Part shown: piece by piece, positions 1 through 11,579 of the stretch
Numbering within the stretch: position 1 is the first letter of the stretch
Layout: every line of letters begins with the position of its first letter
Assembly (NCBI GenBank): GCA_030220185.1
Contig: JASPKZ010005709.1
Span: forward strand, 857,501 to 921,500
Length of the DNA stretch: 64,000 bases
Direction of reading: 5' to 3'
Source: Diploptera punctata
Lineage: Eukaryota; Arthropoda; Insecta; Blattodea; Blaberidae
The notes under the pieces: model-generated
Told to the model about the DNA's origin: nothing
Database searches by the model: none
Seen by the model: the letters and a program-made list of their open reading frames with translations, nothing else
Position numbers and translations under genes: made by a program

Positions 1-278
1 TTAGAGAGCTTGGTTCATGAAAACCGGCCTTAGAGTCTACAAAAAAAAATGTTCCATCTATCTCTTCCTATGCCGTCTCAACAATATTTTTTTACAATTT
101 TCTTGGTAATTTAACATTTCTTTAGGATTCCTGGATCAGGACATATGCTCCAAAGGTTGACGAAGGATGTAATCTATTAATGACATCTCGAGGATGTCAT
201 AATTACTTCCATAATACTATGTAAAACTTTTAGCACTTGCAAATCCGTTCCCTTCTTATCAATTAGATCGTTTATTCA

Positions 279-530
279 GTCATCATCATCATCATCATCA
301 TCCATGCAAGTATTAGGTCATGTGGCCTGTTACGGTCTCAAAGAGGAATTATCCATCCAGCGCTTTTTTGGACGTGCCAGCGATTTTTTGCCTTGTGTGC
401 AGTAACGAAGCATAGATTTTAGAATTCTATGAGACGGCATTCGTTGAAGATGGACTTTCCAGTTGTTCTGGTAGTTTAGTATATGATGGAGAATGGATTC
501 TACACCCAACTCTTCCACATTTCCTCATTT
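279..530 (-). mobile_element. LINE 3' end fragment with (ATG)n tail
   Basis: Minus-strand reading gives the C-terminal end of a non-LTR retrotransposon polyprotein: HLQRMPSHRILKSMLRY followed by basic RPKKRW, the usual RM-x-RIPK / GRP-RRW layout of these proteins. The CAT repeat at 279-302 is the complement of an (ATG)n tail at the element 3' end. It is 5'-truncated and has no catalytic domain. The sequence next to the tail (AAGTATTAGG) recurs at 23.55, 53.85 and 57.65 kb beside other trinucleotide tails, so the 3' end is shared by related families. Confidence 0.7.
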
Positions 531-754
531 CTTTGTATAGTCTGCTGTATGATGCATAAATCGCATCACATTTACTGTTATTACTAAAATTACTAAAAAT
601 CTCTTATAATAAAATAAAATGTCTTGAATATTAAAAAAATACATCTTGTTTATATTTTAAAACAAATTAACAGAATAAGAATTTTTAAAAAAGTGAAGGT
701 TGCATGGATAGAACCAAGTAACTCAGTTTTTTTTTGTAAAATGAAATATGAGGT

Positions 755-815
755 GTCATTAGATTCTCCGTGGAAAGCACTATCATTTAGAAGTGTGAAA
801 CAGTAAAATATACAA
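755..815 (+). repeat. Short dispersed repeat, inverted partner at 5,625-5,690
   Basis: About 60 bp around TTTAGAAGTGTGAAACAGTA match the reverse complement of 5,625-5,690, including the flanking GTCATTAGAT. The class is unknown; it is probably the edge of an old transposon. Confidence 0.45.
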
Positions 816-845
816 TTTAGTCTTGAATTTATTTACTTCCAAAGT

Positions 846-1241
846 TCGGTATACAGTGAGGAAGTATGTACAGATGTATGGAGAATTAGAATGAACCAGG
901 AATTGAAAGAATTATATAGGAATTTAGATCTGGTAGCAGGTATTAGAAGAAAGAGAATGGAATGGGTAGGACATGTGTTGCGGATGGAGCAAGAAAGATG
1001 TGCAAGGAAGATTTTAGAAGGGAAACCGGAAGGAAGAAGAAAGGGTGGAAGACAGAAACTAAGATGGTTAGATAAGGTTGAGGAAGACTTAAGACAACTG
1101 AAGATGAAAAGGTGGAGACAGAAAGCTAGTAATAGAGAAGAATGGGCAGTTGTTATGAAGGAGGCCAAGGTTCTTAGAGGACCGTACAGCCAATGGAAGA
1201 AGTATGAATGTTGTACAACTAAAAGTACGCTTTTTTTTTAG
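846..1241 (+). pseudogene. LINE polyprotein C-terminal fragment
   Basis: An open frame from about 846 (SVYSEEVCTDVWRIR) runs past the first Met at 891 to a stop at 1,239-1,241. It contains MEWVGHVLRMEQER and RRKGGRQKLRWLDKVEED, the GHV-RM and GR-RLRW signature found at the end of many arthropod non-LTR polyproteins, and ends KEAKVLRGPYSQWKK. The reverse transcriptase domain lies upstream and is absent. The lack of a start and the missing catalytic part make this a 5'-truncated relic, not a gene. It is a different family from LINE A (12.6 kb) and LINE E (9.7 kb). Confidence 0.8.
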
Positions 1242-1354
1242 GTTTCAAGAAAAAAAGTAATTTACTTGGTTCATTCCCTACATCCTTCAAGTATTATTAC
1301 ATAATAAAGTTAATAACGTATATAAGATATCATCATAGTAGTTTGTTCGTTAAT

Positions 1355-1560
1355 TTAGATCATTTATTGACTTGTTTTTGTCTCAATAGAAATATCATCC
1401 GAAGTATTTTGAGTGGACGAACCAGTCTTCTTCTTCCTGCAGGTTGATATCTTAATATGTACTTTGGTATCATGTGAGCCTTCATTCGATGAGCACCTTG
1501 CAACCATTTTGAGTTATAATTAGAAATTTTGTTTTCGAAAGTTTCCATGTTTAATGCATC
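1355..1560 (-). mobile_element. LINE E 3' fragment
   Basis: The minus-strand frame gives METFENKISNYNSKW then HRMKAHMIPKYILRYQPAG and a basic stretch. This matches the better copies at 9,715-10,130, 34,955-35,150 and 42,062-42,375 (LENKISDYKSRWMQHV, RYQPAGRRRPGRPLKR). The copy is older and 5'-truncated. Confidence 0.7.
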
Positions 1561-1640
1561 TAATATATTTTCATTTTTTTTTAAGAACTACAAGATAAAT
1601 CAATCTTGTTCATTCTAGACAAACGAGAATTTTCATGATG

Positions 1641-1705
1641 TGTCTATTATTAATTTAATACTTCTCACTGAAGGACAAATTATATTTGAAGAGAAAAATA
1701 TATGC
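1641..1705. repeat. Decayed flank of the tRNA-like SINE
   Basis: The stretch with TATTATTAATTTAATACTTC and TTTGAAGAGAAAAAT aligns with the trailer of the tRNA-like insertion at 62,236-62,302. The tRNA body itself is not recognisable here. Confidence 0.45.
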
Positions 1706-1719
1706 TCTCTCATATTTAT

Positions 1720-2120
1720 TATAAAAAAATTGTATATTTACCTCTTCCGAAGTCCAGCCTTGCTGTGGTACAAATATTTTTTTTTAAATCCAAGGACTGA
1801 AATTTCAATAATGTTTATTGTATTAATTTCAATAACCTTTGAACTTGTATTCGATATTTTAATTCACTTTCATAATATGCAAAAAGGTGATATGTTATTA
1901 TCGTATGGGGTACATATAAACGGTGATAGAATTTTGGACATTTCATACTCTCTTACTAAGCCCACTGCATCTTTTCGTTTATAGCTTTAATAGTAAAAGT
2001 TAAATATTACATATTACTTTTAAAAGTTTTTTTAGAAGTTAAAGTTACGAAAGGAAACAAGAGAGCTATCAAAATAAAAAGTTTATCAAATTCACGGGAT
2101 TTTGTCGACTGTAAAAATTG

Positions 2121-2124
<4 letters not shown>
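1720..2124. other. AT-rich DNA, nothing recognised
   Basis: No coding signature or repeat match was seen. A 114-codon frame at 1,640-1,984 has no domain resemblance and is a chance AT-rich frame. Confidence 0.4.

Positions 2125-2173
<49 letters not shown>
2125..2173. repeat. (TAA)n microsatellite
   Basis: Pure AAT repeat of about 16 units, 110 bp upstream of a larger ATT tract. Confidence 0.95.
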
Positions 2174-2285
2174 TTTAATTTAAACTACCACATTTAATCC
2201 CATAAGGCCTTATTTTCTACTTAACCAGTAATGAAAGCATGGCAGCAAGTTGAATAGATAGTGTTTTCATTAACAGAACAGTAAT

Positions 2286-2398
2286 TTATTATTATTATCA
2301 TCATTATTGTTATTATTATTACTATTATTATTATTGTTAATATTATTGTTATTATTACTATATTATTATTATTATTATTGTTATTATTATTATTATTA

Positions 2399-2478
<80 letters not shown>

Positions 2479-2510
2479 TATTATTATTATTATTATTATA
2501 TTATTATTAT
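2286..2510. repeat. (TTA)n microsatellite, interrupted
   Basis: About 225 bp of ATT repeat with G, C and phase interruptions. Readings as poly-Leu, poly-Ile or poly-Tyr are artefacts. Confidence 0.95.
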
Positions 2511-2778
<268 letters not shown>

Positions 2779-2779
2779 G

Positions 2780-3535
2780 TGTTAATAACTCTTATTGTGT
2801 TAATAACTCTTATTGTGTAACTCTAGTGTTTGAACAACAGGAGAGCTCATAAAATCAACCATAAAGTGTAAGGGTAGTTCCGTGTCTTGCAGAGATTAGG
2901 CCTAGAAAATACTCTGTGCGGATTTGTTAAATACAGGCCTCAGGTCAATAGATGTTGAAGGCCCTTTTTAAGTTTAACTGAAATAGTAGGTTCCTTAACA
3001 TCTCATTAAAAATACAATCATAATGCAAATAGGGTCTTAGGTCTAGTTGCTTATTCCTATCTCGTGGGGATTGTCTAGGAATTTCTCCAATAGGTTCACT
3101 TCACTTGATTTTCCTAACACTCCGTACTTCTTGATTACTTATTGATTAGGTATAGCAGTTTACTTCTATTAATATATGCCTAATATATTGTACTCATTTG
3201 TTTTTAAAATGAGTAACTTGTTATTTCAAGTTGGATCAAGGTTCACTTCAGAAAGCCACATATTTTTTTGTTTAGTATTACTTATGAATTATTATATTAT
3301 TCTAGTGTAATTATACAAGTCCATTACACTAATTCTTATCTAGTATCCACTGCTAGATTCTGCAACTCTTTACCACAAGAGGCATTAGATTCCTTTAAAA
3401 TAAATTTAAATCTTTTTGTTTTGTAATTGGTCTTTCAGTAGATTAATTGATGATTTCTGATTTTTTTTCTTGCTTTTTTAATAATATTGATTTGATTGAT
3501 TAAAATTAAGTTTAATTATTATAAATATTTACTTA
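2780..3535. other. Intergenic, nothing recognised
   Basis: AT-rich sequence with several AGGCCTA motifs, which are frequent throughout the window. No repeat partner or coding frame was seen. Confidence 0.4.
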
Positions 3536-3539
3536 TAAT

Positions 3540-3985
3540 CGTATATATTATGATTAGGCCTAGGATTTTCATGTAATAAAAGATAAGATTGCAATTCAGA
3601 TAGTATATATCATTCAACTGTTTGTGTGTGAAACAAGATAAAAGACAGTCAAAAGTCTAACTTCTCATTATACTATTCAACTGTTTATATGTGAAACCAA
3701 AACAAAAGACAATCAGAAGTCTAACTTCTCATTATACTATTCAACTGTTTATATGTGAAACCAAAACAAAAGACAGTCAGAAGTTAGTCTAACTTCTCAT
3801 TATACTATTCAACTGTTTGTGTGTGAAACCAAAACAAAAGACAGTCATAAGTCTAACTTCTCATTATACTTTGTTGCAATATTCCCTTTTAGTACATAAA
3901 AATCCCAGCCCTAGTTATGATCTTATGTATTTTTTCTCTATTTAATATTTTTCACTGGTTTAATTGAAGAGAAAGTCTTATGTCT
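3540..3985 (+). repeat. Element with 63-68 bp internal tandem repeat (4 copies)
   Basis: TTCAACTGTTT starts at 3,613, 3,676, 3,740 and 3,808, giving four units of 63, 64 and 68 bp. Each has AAAAGACAGTCA-like and CTAACTTCTCATTATAC segments. The flanks (TTGCAAT before; TTTTAGTACATAAAAATCCC after) recur in reverse complement at 11,285-11,475 with two units, and weakly at 27,560-27,640. This is a dispersed element with a variable-number internal repeat; its class is unknown. Confidence 0.75.
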
Positions 3986-3989
3986 TAAC

Positions 3990-4471
3990 TCTGCCAGTTT
4001 AAATAAATTGTTATTATTATTTTTATCATTAATTATTTTATTATATTGTACAGTAATTGCATGATCAAATAGTAGTATTAACATACTTTTGTAGTGTTAA
4101 AAATACCGGTAATCTGTATGCTTAAAGTTATTCAGAAAATAAAATATCTGATAATCGGTCAAAATAGGAATTCATCTGCAACACTTATTGTAGGCCTAAT
4201 TCATGAATTTAAACTTGAAAAAAAATCCCATCAAGCAAGGCTCGCATCCTACTAGAAGGTACTATTATTGTTTAAAGAATCAACAGTGTCTCAACTTGTC
4301 CGCATTTAATTATAACGACCCTACAATAATGTTAGTAGAATGGACGAAGATCCTCTTGCAATGAACTTCAAACCAAACACCAATAGAGAAAAGCAGTTCA
4401 AACTTACAGGATATTGATGTAAGTTAAGAGGAAGAAGGAGAAGAAGAAGAAGAAATTTGTAAGGGTACAGA

Positions 4472-4474
<3 letters not shown>
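3990..4474. other. Intergenic, nothing recognised
   Basis: AT-rich sequence with a short purine-rich (GAAGAA) run at 4,430-4,455. No open frame with family resemblance was seen. Confidence 0.35.

Positions 4475-4501
<27 letters not shown>
4475..4501. repeat. (TA)n microsatellite
   Basis: About 13 TA units. Confidence 0.9.
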
Positions 4502-4502
<1 letters not shown>

Positions 4503-4699
4503 CCTGATTCACTTGAAAATATTAACATATACTTCGGAGGTCCTCCATGCTCAAAAATGTAGGTAAGTGAACGATAGTTTAAAAATCCTCTCCGGACAGG
4601 TCCTGTCCCTTAAGGGTCGTATGGCGTAGGACATATGCGAGTAATTTTAAATGGAGAGGTTAAACTGATATAAAGAGAAAGAGGAAGAGAGAGCAAAAT

Positions 4700-5480
4700 A
4701 GTGTAAGGATACAGAATGTTAGTAGAAACTATTATAGACTTGAGAAACAGTTATATCAAGTGTGATATCTCATGGAGAACATACAAAACTCTAATAACAT
4801 CTGTACATATGCACAGATCGGAGATATGAACCTCGACTGAAGATGACATATCACGATTAGCGAAGTATTACGCCAAAGATGTGGATATATCAAGGAAGGA
4901 GAAATTTGGAGAATAACAAAAATCAAAAATTGTATCTACTGTACAAAACTCCAGATATAATTCGACCAAAGACAACCCATCAACAATTGAAATAAAGAAA
5001 ATAATTACATTAGGGGAGGAAAATATATTTAAAAAATACAGCTATTTGCAAATAAATGCTTAAATATACGAATATACACTAAAATGAAGTTTTATAAAGT
5101 AATGTCAGTGCTGGTTACAACACATGGCAGCGAGTCCTGGCACAATAAGGAAAAAGGATTACAGCCATATTCAGATGTCAGAAATGAGATTTTTTAGATC
5201 ATTATTCAGATATACAAAATTAGATAAAATAAAAAAATCAAGAATTTTTAAATAAATATATATGCAATAAATAAAATACAAATGAATGTTGACATAAATG
5301 GAAGGAACGTTTGGAAATAATGGACGATAGGAGAATACCTAAAATAATTCTGTTATATAAAACAAGAGGACAATATTCTGGACGACCAACACATAGATGG
5401 AATTAATTTTGAACAGGCCTTTCGGCCTAAATCAGAAAGAGAGAAGAAGAAGCTGAAATATAGAGAAAAACAAATAATTT
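4700..5480 (+). mobile_element. Strongly decayed LINE fragment
   Basis: Pieces in different frames read KMKFYKVMSVLVTTHGSESW, then EMRFFRSLF, then KWKERLEIMDDRRIPKIILL and GRPTHRW. These are the order and motifs of a non-LTR polyprotein C-terminus (Y-x-GSE-W, R-x-EMRFLR, RRIPK, GRP). Many stops and frameshifts show an old copy. It ends in an AGAAGAAG tail at about 5,440. Confidence 0.65.
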
Positions 5481-5624
5481 AAAAATATTATATGAAGAAT
5501 ATAGGGAACGTACCAGGTAAGTGACTTTTTTGTTTAAACGTAGAAACCCTACTTTTAGGTGTACATCATATTTTCTTGCCTATATTCCTAACTTAGGAGG
5601 TAAATAAATCCATATGTCTAAGCT

Positions 5625-5690
5625 GTATAATTTACTGTTTCACACTTCTAAATGTCAGTGAGTGCTTTGCATGGAGCATCTAATGACAGC
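5625..5690 (-). repeat. Inverted partner of the repeat at 755-815
   Basis: The reverse complement matches 755-815, including TTTAGAAGTGTGAAACAGTA with small changes. Confidence 0.45.
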
Positions 5691-5699
5691 TCTAACTTA

Positions 5700-6120
5700 T
5701 TTTCGACCAAAAAATTATTTTCCTGTACCTTTCATATTTAGACTGTGCGGTTATATATTTGAGGAAGTTGAGTTCTGCCAAAAAAAAAGACAAAGAGACT
5801 AGCAGCAATACAAGTGTGGTACGAATACTATTAACAGAGATAAACCGAACAGACAGGAAAACAAACTAAGTGCTGGATCAAACAGAACAAGATAGGCCAT
5901 TAAACTTCAAAATCAACTATAGGAAAATATATATTTATTTGGCTATAAATTCGGTCAATTTTGAAGGCAAAACTTTACGTAAGAGGAAGACACAGTAAGA
6001 TTGTTTTGGAAACTGCAACAAAAATTAAGGATGCCAAGACTATCAAGAAATGAAAAAAAGTAACTCAATGAACAGAAGAATAGTTTAACTGACAATTCAT
6101 TGTAATTGGAAAAGAAGAAG
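5700..6120. other. Intergenic, nothing recognised
   Basis: AT-rich; no domain or repeat partner was found. Confidence 0.35.
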
Positions 6121-6124
6121 AAAA

Positions 6125-6125
6125 A

Positions 6126-6157
<32 letters not shown>
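6125..6157. repeat. (GAT)n microsatellite
   Basis: About 11 GAT units. The same motif forms the tail of LINE C and LINE E copies, but no LINE body is visible directly upstream here. Confidence 0.9.
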
Positions 6158-6639
6158 GCAATGTTAAGATATCCGGATTGATCTGGATGGACCATGTTAA
6201 AAGGATGAATCCGAATGATGTTCACCCAAAGTTCACACAACCAAAAGGAAACGTATCCAAAAAAAAATCACCTAGGAAAATTCATCTATGAAGAACTCAT
6301 CCAATTATTATTTTCATACTGACTCTCATTCAATAATTCGCCCAAGAAAAGTCAATGATTTTCATTGAATACTATATTTCTCAATACAAACAGTTTATCT
6401 ATTGAACAGCCGCCCACAACAAGGCTGTCGCCCTCATTTTTCCCCCTAAGTTGAGTTTTACGTGGAAAAAAAAGTTGTTAACGCCACGTGAACCATTTTG
6501 TATGTAAAATTAAGTTTGGGGAAAATATAAAGGTTACAACATTGTCTTGGGAGGCTATTCAGTTAAATTCATGACAAGACTAAAAAGGAAATCAATAAAA
6601 TTTTTAACAATGTATTTATGTTTACACATATTTCTGTGC

Positions 6640-6812
6640 CTAAAGTTTTATTGTTTTCCTTGTCCACTCTCTCTATCCAGTCCTCTTATTCTCATTCCAG
6701 TTCTTATTTTTTTCATCCACGAGTTTCGAGGTCTTCCTTTCCTTCTTCTTCCAAGGTGGACACCTTTCCAATGGTTTTCCTGGGTAAGCTTTCTTCCTTC
6801 TAAAGCTTTCTG
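6640..6812 (-). mobile_element. Possible LINE 3' fragment
   Basis: The minus strand reads YPGKPLERCPPWKKK-like sequence, compatible with the PGRP-x-RW end of a non-LTR polyprotein. It is short, broken and abuts LINE C on the other strand. Weak support. Confidence 0.3.
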
Positions 6813-7380
6813 TAAGGAAAACGAATACCATGGCTTTTAGAGGAAGACATCCAGTGAGATCCAAAATTATTTTAGAAAATCAAAGTATAGAACAGGTGTC
6901 TAGTTTCAAATATTTGGGCTGTGATATTGGCTACAATGTGGAAAGAGATATTGACTCCAAAATAAATACATTTCAGACGGTGTGTGGAACAATACAGAGA
7001 ACATTCAAAAATAAAATTAGAAAAGAAACCAAGATAAAAATGTATAATGTTATGGCGGTTCCCACAATATTGTATGGATGTGAAACTTGGGCTCCAATGA
7101 AAAAACAGAAAGGTAGAATACAGACGGCGGAGATGAGGTTCCTAAGACAAGTAAAAGGATGCTTGATAGAATAAGAAATGAGGATATAAGAGAAGAATTG
7201 AAAGTACAGCCTTTATTGGATAAGGTCGCGAATTACAGACAGAAATGGATTGATCATATGGATGGAATGAGTAAGAAATTATCAAGCAAGAGGAAGACGT
7301 GATGTTGGAAGACCTAGAAGACGTTGGGCTGATGCATTATGAAGTCGGAACGGGCAATTGCCTAATCCCTGGAGTGATGA
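6813..7380 (+). mobile_element. LINE C fragment, frameshifted
   Basis: The frame reads VRSKIILENQSIEQVSSFKY then LGCDIGYN, CGTIQRTF, VMAVPTILYGCETWAP, QTAEMRFLRQVKGC, and breaks near 7,163; RIRNEDIREELKVQPLL continues in another frame. Compared with the copy at 47,053-47,582, which is nearly identical, it has lost about 9 bases near 7,162 (TRLD) and about 22 near 7,273. No tail microsatellite remains beyond GATGATGA. The region downstream of the reverse transcriptase active site is represented; RT itself is missing. Confidence 0.85.
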
Positions 7381-7384
7381 TGAC

Positions 7385-8010
7385 CTTTCTTCTTGCATTC
7401 GTCGTACATTCCAATTACACAAAGTAATAAGTTGCCATCAAAATGAAGAAGTCGATATTGAAACTATGTTCTGGAGTTAGATGTGCGTCGGAGTACTAAA
7501 AAAACCCCGAGAAAAAAAATAAGAACCTAAACTTGAGTCTACAAAGGTTAATGTCTCGGTATGATAGGTACAACGATGAATAAATGCATATTGCATGCTT
7601 GTACTTACATCATGGCTGTCTGCAGCCTCTACAAGCTGTAGATCGCAGAGGTATGACTTTGTGGACTGAAATTAATAACAAAATAATATGCTGGCGGAAT
7701 AAACCCTGCTTAAGCACTCTTTGTATTAGATAAAGAATATATTCTTACATATTCTCAAAGTTAATATAAAATTCTGGAATATTCACCTGAAAAGTCCGTC
7801 TCCTCAGATGAATATTCCAGAATACCTCAACGGAACACATCATGAATCTTATAAAAGTTGATATTCTCAAAGGTAAGAAATCATATGGTGAAATTTCACC
7901 TTGGGGGTAAATACCCCATAGAGGTTACATCGACATTTAAATTAGTCGAAAAAAGTGAGTAACAAGACTTGATATTTGCTGGAACAAAAGTGTCAGAAAA
8001 CTAGCTGGAA
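7385..8010. other. Intergenic with a hairpin
   Basis: No coding signature. It contains a perfect 15-bp inverted repeat (7,771-7,785 / 7,809-7,823) and two copies of ATATTCTCAAAG. Confidence 0.4.
7771..7823. repeat. 15-bp perfect inverted repeat, 23-nt loop
   Basis: ATTCTGGAATATTCA at 7,771-7,785 is exactly complementary to TGAATATTCCAGAAT at 7,809-7,823. GAATATTC cores resemble heat-shock-element half sites (nGAAn/nTTCn), but no adjacent gene is visible. It may be a transposon terminus. Confidence 0.6.
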
Positions 8011-8026
8011 TTAGAGGATCGTTGCC

Positions 8027-8857
8027 AAAGACCAAGGAGTACGACAAGGGTGTTCACTCTCACCTATATTATTTAATATTTATATGGACGATATCCTAAA
8101 AGAATGGAAGAAGGTTTTAACTAATGAAGGAATATTAATTGATAATAAAGATAAAATAAATGCTTTATTATTCACTGACGATGCTGTACGTTTAGCAGAA
8201 TCTAAAAATGAGCTCCAAATGTTAGCATATAAATTTAAGTTAATAGCTAATAGATATAATTGTAAGATATCAATAAATAAGTCAAAAGTAATGGCATTTA
8301 TTGGTAAATATAGAATTAGATCAAAAATTGTACTAGATAACAAAATAATAGAACAAGTATCACATTTCCAATATTTAGGATGTGATATAACTTATAGAGA
8401 AAATAAAGACATAGAAAATAAAGTAAATAAATTTCAGGCTATTTGTGGAACCATAAAAATAACCTTAGGTCGGAAAACAAGGAAAGATACGAAGCTTAAA
8501 TTATATAAAACAATGGCTGTTCCTTTGCTGTTGTATGGAAGTGAAAATTGGATAATGAAATCAAGGGATAAAAGCAGGATACAGACTGCGGAAATGCTAT
8601 TTTTACGTAATGTGAAAGGATGCACAAGAGCGGATAGAATAAGGAATGAAACTATACGAGAAGAATTAGATATATATAAAATTGAATATAAAATCAGCGA
8701 AAATAATAAGAAATGGACAGAACACTTAATGAGAATGAACAACGAAAGAATACCAAAAAGAACCTTCCTGTATAATCCCAGAGGAGCAAGAGATGTTGGC
8801 CGACCACGTAGAAGATGGACTCCACTTTTAACTTCGCCGGAACAGGCTGCATAGCCT
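8027..8857 (+). pseudogene. Non-LTR reverse transcriptase fragment (LINE B)
   Basis: An open frame without a real start runs from about 8,027 (KDQGVRQGCSLSPILFNIYM) through the first Met at 8,084 to a stop at 8,852-8,854. In order: RT motif GVRQGCSLSPILFN; the active-site region reads INALLFTDDAVRLAES where YADD is usual; then HFQYLGCDITY, KLKLYKTMAVPLLLYGSENW, QTAEMLFLRNVKGC, RIPKRTFLYNPRG and VGRPRRRW. About 275 codons cover the back half of RT and the C-terminal region. The endonuclease and the front of RT are lost. The Tyr-to-Phe and Ala-to-Thr changes at the active site plus truncation argue for a dead copy. It is closest to LINE C. Confidence 0.85.
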
Positions 8858-8869
8858 AAACCTTGTAGT

Positions 8870-9375
8870 AGAAGAAGAGGAGAGAAGAAGTTGCCAAAGA
8901 CAGATGATTATGGAAAGAATGCCGAGGCGCCTCTCGAGCTGTAGTGCTGCTGGTGATGATGGCGATTACATGTATACTTTTAAACGACATTAATTTTTAT
9001 ATTCAATTGCTAGATTTCCCGTGTAGTGGCGGGGTAGAAGAATTGCCCTAACGTAGTTTATGCGCGTGATACAAGCCGATTAAAATGAACACTCAGTTTC
9101 TGCGGTATGGCCTGGTCGCCCTGACTCCGGGGATATAAATTGGAGCCCTGGTTCTCCAGGTTGGCAGTTGTGCATAGGTTTGACAACCCTATCCTGTAAA
9201 AAATCCATTGTTGAGAAACTGAACAAGATTGAAGCCAGACGTATCACTGGACAACGAACCAGAAGGAAACGGATCAAGAAGAGAATGCAAGAGGATGGAG
9301 AAGGAAAGTGTTGGAAAGTGATGAATGGAGGAAGATCTTGTCAGCGACCACGGCTCAAAATGGGCTGTAGTACCA
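8870..9375. other. Intergenic, slightly GC-richer
   Basis: 8,900-9,300 has a more balanced base composition than its surroundings. An 84-codon frame at 9,168-9,422 has no recognised domain except where it meets the LINE piece at its end. Confidence 0.3.
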
Positions 9376-9580
9376 TCTATGATGACAAGACAATGGTAGT
9401 CCCTGTTCTGCTACGATTGTGAGGTTTTCCTATAACCAAAAGAGAAGAGAAAATCGTGGAAGCAGTAGAAATGAGTTTTTAAGAAGTGTATTCGCTTACA
9501 GCTTTTGAATAAACAGGAAAAATGAATAATATATTTTTAAAATTATGAATTAAATAGGAGCAACTGGAGAAAGCATGTTC
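9376..9580 (+). mobile_element. Short LINE fragment
   Basis: Across a frameshift the reading is KTMVVPVLLR then EVFPITKREEKIVEAVEMSFLRSV, matching the K-MAVP-LLYGCE-W / QTAEM-FLR block of LINE B and C. Less than 70 codons remain. Confidence 0.6.
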
Positions 9581-9689
9581 AGGGAATGTAAGCAAGATGA
9601 TTATCAAGAATTATTTTAGAATATAGGCCAGAAAGTAGAAGAAATATTGATAGGCCGAAGAATCTTTTTTAAGAATTTTAGGGTTAATA

Positions 9690-10130
9690 AATTCTATCTT
9701 CAAGCCACAGTTATTCCAAAAACATTCAAGACTAAAAGTGTATAAAACACTGGCTCTTCCAACTATTTTGTATGGTAGCGAAGTATGGACGTTGAAACAG
9801 AAGGATATACAGAGACTTAGATCTGCTGAAACGAGATACCTTCGATGGACTGCAGGATACACACTACTAGATCACAAAAAAATGAAGACATCTTAGAAAA
9901 ATTACACATGGAACCTTTAGAAAACAAAATTTCTGATTATAAGTCAAGATGGATGCAACATGTTTATCGAATGGAAGATCACAGAATACCCAATCAAATG
10001 TTAAGATATCAACCTGCAGGTAGAAGAAGACCAGGACGTCCACTCAAAAGACTTTTGGATTGTGTTTCTCTTGAGGCGGAAGAAACAGGTCAACAAATGA
10101 CCTAAATTCGTGAATGTACTATGATGATGG
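9690..10130 (+). mobile_element. LINE E fragment, best copy
   Basis: Reads HSRLKVYKTLALPTILYGSEVWTLKQKD, RSAETRYLRWTAGYTLLDHK, then after a frameshift at the A-run near 9,880 NEDILEKLHMEPLENKISD, SRWMQHVYRMEDHRIPNQML, RYQPAGRRRPGRPLKRLL and a stop at 10,103. The open part is 9,845-10,105. It ends at the ACTATGATGATGG stub of a (GAT)n tail. Three more copies lie at 1.36, 34.96 and 42.06 kb. Confidence 0.85.
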
Positions 10131-10134
10131 TGAA

Positions 10135-10590
10135 TATTATATCTAAATCTCCAATTTTAAATTCTAGGCTTCTATTTTTTTCTGGGCAAATAAATATAAC
10201 CCATTTATGTAAATACAAATTTCATTTAAAGTTATACCACCTAAAAGAATTTACCTGGATCACAAAAGTCTATTTTTACCCATTATTATGTATTCTTTGT
10301 TTTAAACCTAAAATTGTTTTTTCTTTTAATTCAATTGTGTCTCGATGTCTGTTGATCCATAAGATGCATGTTTTGTGTTTTTGGACCTAAAATTTCCTTT
10401 TTAAATTAAGTTCATGTAATTTGTCCTATTGTGCTACTTCACTGTTGACATTTGTCAAATCTAGATTGAAATCAAAATATTTTGTAAGTAATAATTATAT
10501 TCTAGACACACTACGTAATATTTATTTTTATTGTAACTAGAATAATTTTTGTATTTTTTTAACCTGGTTGAGTGGTAGACAAGTCCTTAA
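10135..10590. other. AT-rich, nothing recognised
   Basis: No coding frame or repeat partner was seen. Confidence 0.35.
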
Positions 10591-10593
10591 AGC

Positions 10594-10594
<1 letters not shown>

Positions 10595-10660
<66 letters not shown>

Positions 10661-10695
10661 CATTATTATTATTATTATCATTATTATCATTATTA

Positions 10696-10726
<31 letters not shown>

Positions 10727-10734
10727 TATTATTA
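10595..10734. repeat. (TTA)n microsatellite
   Basis: About 46 units with scattered TCA variants; it directly adjoins the tail end of a LINE A copy. Confidence 0.95.
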
Positions 10735-11221
10735 TACTTACTTACTCACTGGCACTATCGAAACCGGAGGTTCATGGCCGCGCGGACATAACCTCTCCAT
10801 AGATCCCTATCAATGTTTTCCAATCATTCCCTGTATAATCTACTTCCCTCAAATCATAGTTAATGTTATCCTCCCACCTCATTCTTGGTCTACCAACTGG
10901 GCGTTTTCCCTCCGGCTTTCCTACAAGAAGGTTCCATGCAATTCTTTCATTCCCTATACGTGCAACATGTCCTGCCCATCGCAGTCTACGAGACTTAACT
11001 GTTCTTATTATATCTGGCTTCCTATAAAGACCATGTAGTTAATTGTTATGTAGTCTTCTCCATTCACCTGTCTGTTCATCTGTCTTTGGTCCAAAAATTG
11101 TCCTAAGTACTTTATTCTCGAATACTTGTAATCTCCTTTCCTCCCTTAAAGTAAGTGTCCATGTTTCGCACCCATATAATATAACTGGTAGAATAATAGT
11201 TTTATATATTTTCAGTTATCA
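10735..11221 (-). mobile_element. LINE A 3' fragment
   Basis: Minus strand. The ACTTACTTACTCACTGGCAC start is the complement of the LINE A tail (GTGAGTAAGT). Upstream come the family's C-terminal blocks in several frames: GRPRMRWE, RLRWAGHVAR, DIIRTVKSR, CETWTLT. It stops at 11,221, where an ATT tract begins; the codons preceding YKTIILP are missing, so it is truncated or interrupted there. Confidence 0.85.
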
Positions 11222-11225
11222 TTTA

Positions 11226-11260
<35 letters not shown>

Positions 11261-11262
11261 GG
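11222..11262. repeat. (ATT)n microsatellite
   Basis: ATT repeat at the 5' break of the LINE A fragment. Confidence 0.9.
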
Positions 11263-11284
11263 CAAGGAATTTAATGCAGTAAAA

Positions 11285-11475
11285 GATTGTAATACAGTAT
11301 AATTAGAAGTAAGACTTCTAACTGTCTTCTGTCTTGGTTTCACACACAAACAGTTGAATAATATAATGAGAAGTTAGACTTCTGACTGTCTTTTGTTTGG
11401 TTTCACACAGAAACAATTGAGTAATATAAACTATCTGTGTTGCAATCTTAACTTTTAGTGCATTAAAATCCTTGC
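11285..11475 (-). repeat. Second copy of the 63-68 bp repeat element
   Basis: The reverse complement matches 3,613-3,985 with two internal units. The end with TTGCAATCTTAACTTTTAGT corresponds to 3,880-3,905 in a diverged form. Confidence 0.65.
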
Positions 11476-11483
11476 CCTAATTA

Positions 11484-11486
11484 TTC

Positions 11487-11572
<86 letters not shown>

Positions 11573-11573
11573 T
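11484..11573. repeat. (TTA)n microsatellite
   Basis: About 29 uninterrupted TTA units. Confidence 0.95.
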
Positions 11574-11579
11574 TATTTT

